DNA of 22,561 nt, from contig NW_008246212.1 of the NCBI RefSeq assembly GCF_000281045.1, positions 1 through 22,561 of the forward strand. Direction: 5' to 3'. The position numbers were made by a program, and so were the translations under genes. Of the stretch, positions 19,667-22,561 are shown piece after piece. The notes under the pieces are model-generated. The model ran no database searches, had not been told where the DNA came from, and saw only the letters and a list, made by a program, of their open reading frames with translations. Source of the stretch: Saprolegnia diclina VS20. Lineage: Eukaryota > Oomycota > Saprolegniomycetes > Saprolegniales > Saprolegniaceae. Position 1 is the stretch's first letter. Each line of letters starts with the position of its first letter.

Positions 19667-20660
19667 TCAGACATAGTACTCTATACTTGCGAAGACCCAA
19701 AGTAGAGAGCAAACATATACTTCCGAAAAACTCGTCGTCAAACTGTACGACAAAACTGGACCAATCACCGGCGACTCGAATCGTGTTTGCGTAGTGGACC
19801 GACTGTTATGGTGAGTGGCTCGCAGCTGGAACGCGTATTCTTTTCGCAAGCCGAGCTCAGACTGTGTAAAACACGAAGGCGCAGTTTTCCGGGGCCTGCA
19901 TTGACAGAATGCACATTGGTGTGAAGCAGCGAGGAGCTGTTGACTTCGTTGTCCTGGACTCGGAGGCGACGACAGACGCGAATCCTTGCGGTAGCCTGTT
20001 GCATCAGCAGTGCCTAGATTCAGGAGCAGCCGTGACAGGTCGGACGCTGGCAGCATGATAAGCGAGTCCGCATCATCGTCCCAATACTAACGTGGAGGCG
20101 GGGACTTTGCTGGACGAAGCGGAATTGCCTCACAGCTCGTTTGTTGTCAGCGACTCGAATACACGTCGTGCATACTGACACATCAAGCTCTCAGGCGTTC
20201 TCGAGTCCGTACTCAAGCTGGAGTTGCGCCTTCTTTGCGGCATACTCAAGTGTCGCAGGTGGTGGCAGTCAAACTACCTCCGGTGTGGTACAGAGCTGCT
20301 CAACGGCACAGTGTCGAATCGCGTTCGATCACCGAACTGTTCCTTTGGAGGCGAAGCATGCAGCCGAGGTGGATACTACTTCCGAGATGAAATCGCAGAA
20401 GATGCGAGGACACCAGCCCTACCAAAATCGAGCGCACTAAACCTTTGATGCGCTTCGCTAAGCTTGGTCGGCTGGCGTCGTTCATTTTCGGCTGCAGTTG
20501 CCTTGGCGCACTTTTCTTTCGTCTGCTGGCCCAAGCCACTGACTCTCCGCTTCACGAAGACGTTTCCTTCTCGTACAACGCTTGCGCCTCGCATTCTTGC
20601 ACTTTCGACGCAGCTCGTCGTTATTCGCTGCCAAGTTATATGGACATTTGGGCTCGGACA
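19667..20660 (-). pseudogene. Decayed coiled-coil/FN3-like gene remnant
   Basis: The minus strand shows short protein-like pieces in shifting frames. Near 20640-20470 there are charged helical stretches (NNDELRRKCKNA, TKEKCAKATAAENERRQPTK). Near 20260-20200 a piece reads LPPPATLEYAAKKAQLQLEY. Near 19870-19780 a piece reads LRKEYAFQLRATHHNSRS, which matches the F-G strand region of an FN3 domain. Stops and frame changes between them are too many and too close for the intron style seen elsewhere. I read this as a pseudogene, perhaps related to the intact ankyrin-FN3 gene upstream, although no long nucleotide identity is visible. Undetected splicing or assembly errors are alternatives. Confidence 0.3.
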
Positions 20661-20886
20661 ACAAATGCGAAAATACTAGATTTTTCGAGAACTAGTAGTA
20701 GCAAGAGGCCACTGCAATGCCAAGAAACCACGCCGGCGGATGTGCTGCACAGTGTGCTGCACACACATCACCACAGAGTATTTATTAACTATGTACGCGC
20801 ACTCGTTTTGCTCGTAGGTCAGCTCAGTGGCCAAAGTGGCTTGAACACCTGTCGACCCACGAAGGAGGGTTGCTCAGATATCTGAC

Positions 20887-20999
20887 CGTTTATATAATAG
20901 GGGAGAGAGACACCGACCGAGCACATAGAACCAACGCCGCACGGAGCGTAGTAACAGGCGAGAGCAGCGGAGGACCGGGAAGTGACAGGACTTTGTGAT
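20887..20999 (+). promoter_or_regulatory. TATA-like element followed by a T-poor purine-rich tract
   Basis: tttatataatagggg (about 20889-20903) resembles a TATA box. The next 90 bases (20901-20990) contain only four T by hand count and are rich in A and G. The arrangement resembles a core promoter with a skewed leader, but no gene follows that I can support. Confidence 0.25.
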
Positions 21000-21155
21000 A
21001 GCAGTTCTTTAAAGTAAAGAGATCAGTGTCCACTCCCCTCGAGGGCACTAAGAACGGACGAACAGACCTGAGGCAAATTGGACTAGGCGGCAAAGCATAA
21101 CTGACCCGAGCAAAGTGATCGCTTTCTTGTCGTATTGGCATCGAATTATATTTCT

Positions 21156-21189
21156 ATATATATGAACGTGTTCCGCGTTATCTTCATTA
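21156..21189 (+). repeat. Dispersed repeat, copy B (about 34 bp)
   Basis: The sequence atatatatgaacgtgttccg and the following gcgttatcttcatta match copy A at 1808-1840 with three differences. The copy is in the same orientation, about 19.3 kb away. It lies outside any gene. Confidence 0.5.
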
Positions 21190-22561
21190 TGTCACAAAGA
21201 CTCCGCATACGTAGCGCTACGCCGGAATGCGTGGGAGTTGGCTCCAGCACTTGGTCGTTGGGAGTGAGCTACGTACGGAGAGATTCATCCCTTGTTGGAC
21301 CCCACTCGCCGAGTTATAGCTCGCGCGAGGTCGTATTTCTGCTACGCTATCTCAATGTTTTGTGCAGGACACCATCCTGTTTATAGTATGGCGTCTTTTC
21401 TCGTAAAGTTCAGTTTTTTCTTGGATTGTTTGTTGCTCTATTATTAGGCTTTAAACATTCTGTCCAGTCTATGGATGTACCGCCGTACGGAGCTCGTCAC
21501 GAGTCACGGAGTTGCGTAGGCTAAATGCATTGGTCTAGGAAGTTTGATCATACACTGCGCAAAAAGCCGAACATAAATAGGTTTAGCTAAGCGAATATGT
21601 TTCGGCCTTTCTAGACTTAGAACCCGAAGCATTTGTGATTTTAACTGTGTTAACGAGATAGAGAATCGATAACTTGCTCAGAACTTTCCGACCACTCATT
21701 TGGTGTATACTTGTTTTCGTTCCGGAGAATCAACTTTTCCTGTATCTCGAATTGGACAAAATAGTTCCTGAGTACACCTTCTCAGAAGCTTGCTGTCGCG
21801 TATTAGCCCTATTAGCAAAGGAGGCGCTTGCTAAGCAATTTGAAACATGCTGTCATGGTGTAGTTACGACCGGCGGGTAGTTGAATTTCCGTGTCAGGCT
21901 AGCAAAGTGGGACCTACGTCTGCCCTGTAAGGCCAGACTGTGCCACAAGAAACGTGTTTTCAGATTTTTTGACTGACTTCAGATATTCTTGTTGTTTGTC
22001 GAAGGTTTTCTCTGATCTTCCGGCTACAAATCTATCCACACAATGCATAATGTTACATGCTATCAGTTCATAATATTACATGCTGTCAGTTTAAAGACAG
22101 CAACGATTTTATTGACATGCAACTAGATTCGTGTTCTACGCACGAAATTGGTTGCTTTGTTTATATGGTGCTCTCTCTTTTTGTGCGAGTCATTTCAGTA
22201 TATGACACCATACAGGTGAGCAACGCACAGCTCTGGCGAACCTTATATATATTTTATCATTCTAACCAATACGAGTGTGGCTTATCCTAGTTCAGAAATG
22301 TTTTCAGAATGCGTACTGGCACAGTTTTATCAGGTATGTATTCAACAGGTTCTGGGTAGACAGAACTAAAAATCCTCTCGAGTGGTTTTATGCGGACGTC
22401 CGCGTGGAGAGCAATAAAATTGGGCTGTCCGGTGGCACTTATATGGCAGGGTTTTGAAGGTATTGTTTGGAGGCAGCAATACTGCGGAGACACTGCGAAG
22501 CTGACTAATAAATGCACAGCGTTCAAGGTAAGGCAATTCACTGGGGTCTGCATTCCTTTCT
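21190..22561. other. Non-coding region without a supportable gene
   Basis: All open frames are short, start in AT-rich sequence and lack coding codon bias or domain features. The longest candidates (for example 21674-21880, plus strand) show nothing recognisable. No tRNA, rRNA or transposon end is seen. Confidence 0.5.
22046..22091 (+). repeat. 23-bp tandem duplication
   Basis: Two directly adjacent 23-bp units (22046-22068 and 22069-22091) of the form cataatRttacatgctRtca plus gtt differ at two positions. It is a simple recent duplication in non-coding DNA. Confidence 0.75.

Overview
The window is protist nuclear DNA, most likely from an oomycete (possibly a saprolegnialean), although no marker here fixes the genus. 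The main evidence is a fused bifunctional DHFR-thymidylate synthase gene, which is typical of protists and plants but not of animals or fungi. Other evidence is very short introns (39-66 nt in every gene I could splice), closely packed genes on both strands, and signalling proteins with mixed domains. All spliced models were rebuilt by hand by joining reading frames at splice sites, and each model listed with exons closes in frame.

Layout. 1-93 is the 3' end of an upstream gene. 483-1361 (+) encodes a PX-like protein with a myristoylation/palmitoylation N-terminus. 1446-2173 holds two coding-like fragments of unknown identity. 2375-3073 (-) encodes an IQ-motif protein. 3296-6042 (-) is a 12-exon gene for an ankyrin plus five-FN3 protein. 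It diverges from DHFR-TS (6216-7809, +) across a 173-bp shared promoter. 8063-9517 (-) encodes a signal peptide, a coiled coil and five membrane segments. An 819-bp divergent spacer follows, then a PAPS-dependent sulfotransferase (10337-11554, +) and a nine-exon SLC12 cation-chloride cotransporter (11718-14465, +). A 100-aa single-pass, probably mitochondrial protein (14560-14910, -) converges on the transporter. A palindrome-rich AT-rich island (about 14980-15190) separates it from a 744-aa PH-coiled coil-PX-WH2-acidic protein (15399-17732, -).

From 17733 to the end the window is mostly non-coding or decayed. It holds isolated hairpins, a strongly T-depleted tract (about 18560-19050), a doubtful small gene (19130-19450, -), an apparent coiled-coil/FN3 pseudogene (about 19667-20660, -), a TATA-like element followed by a second T-poor tract, a dispersed repeat also found near 1808, and a 23-bp tandem duplication near the end.

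The most interesting item is the 744-aa protein. It ends in a complete WASP-type VCA module (WH2, connector helix, acidic tail with a Trp) but carries a PH and a PX domain where known WASP-family proteins have other targeting domains. I infer a phosphoinositide-directed Arp2/3 activator. The neighbouring genes do not form one pathway. They share intron style (mostly TAG acceptors, many GTAC donors), and several promoters carry the same CCAAT-type octamer.
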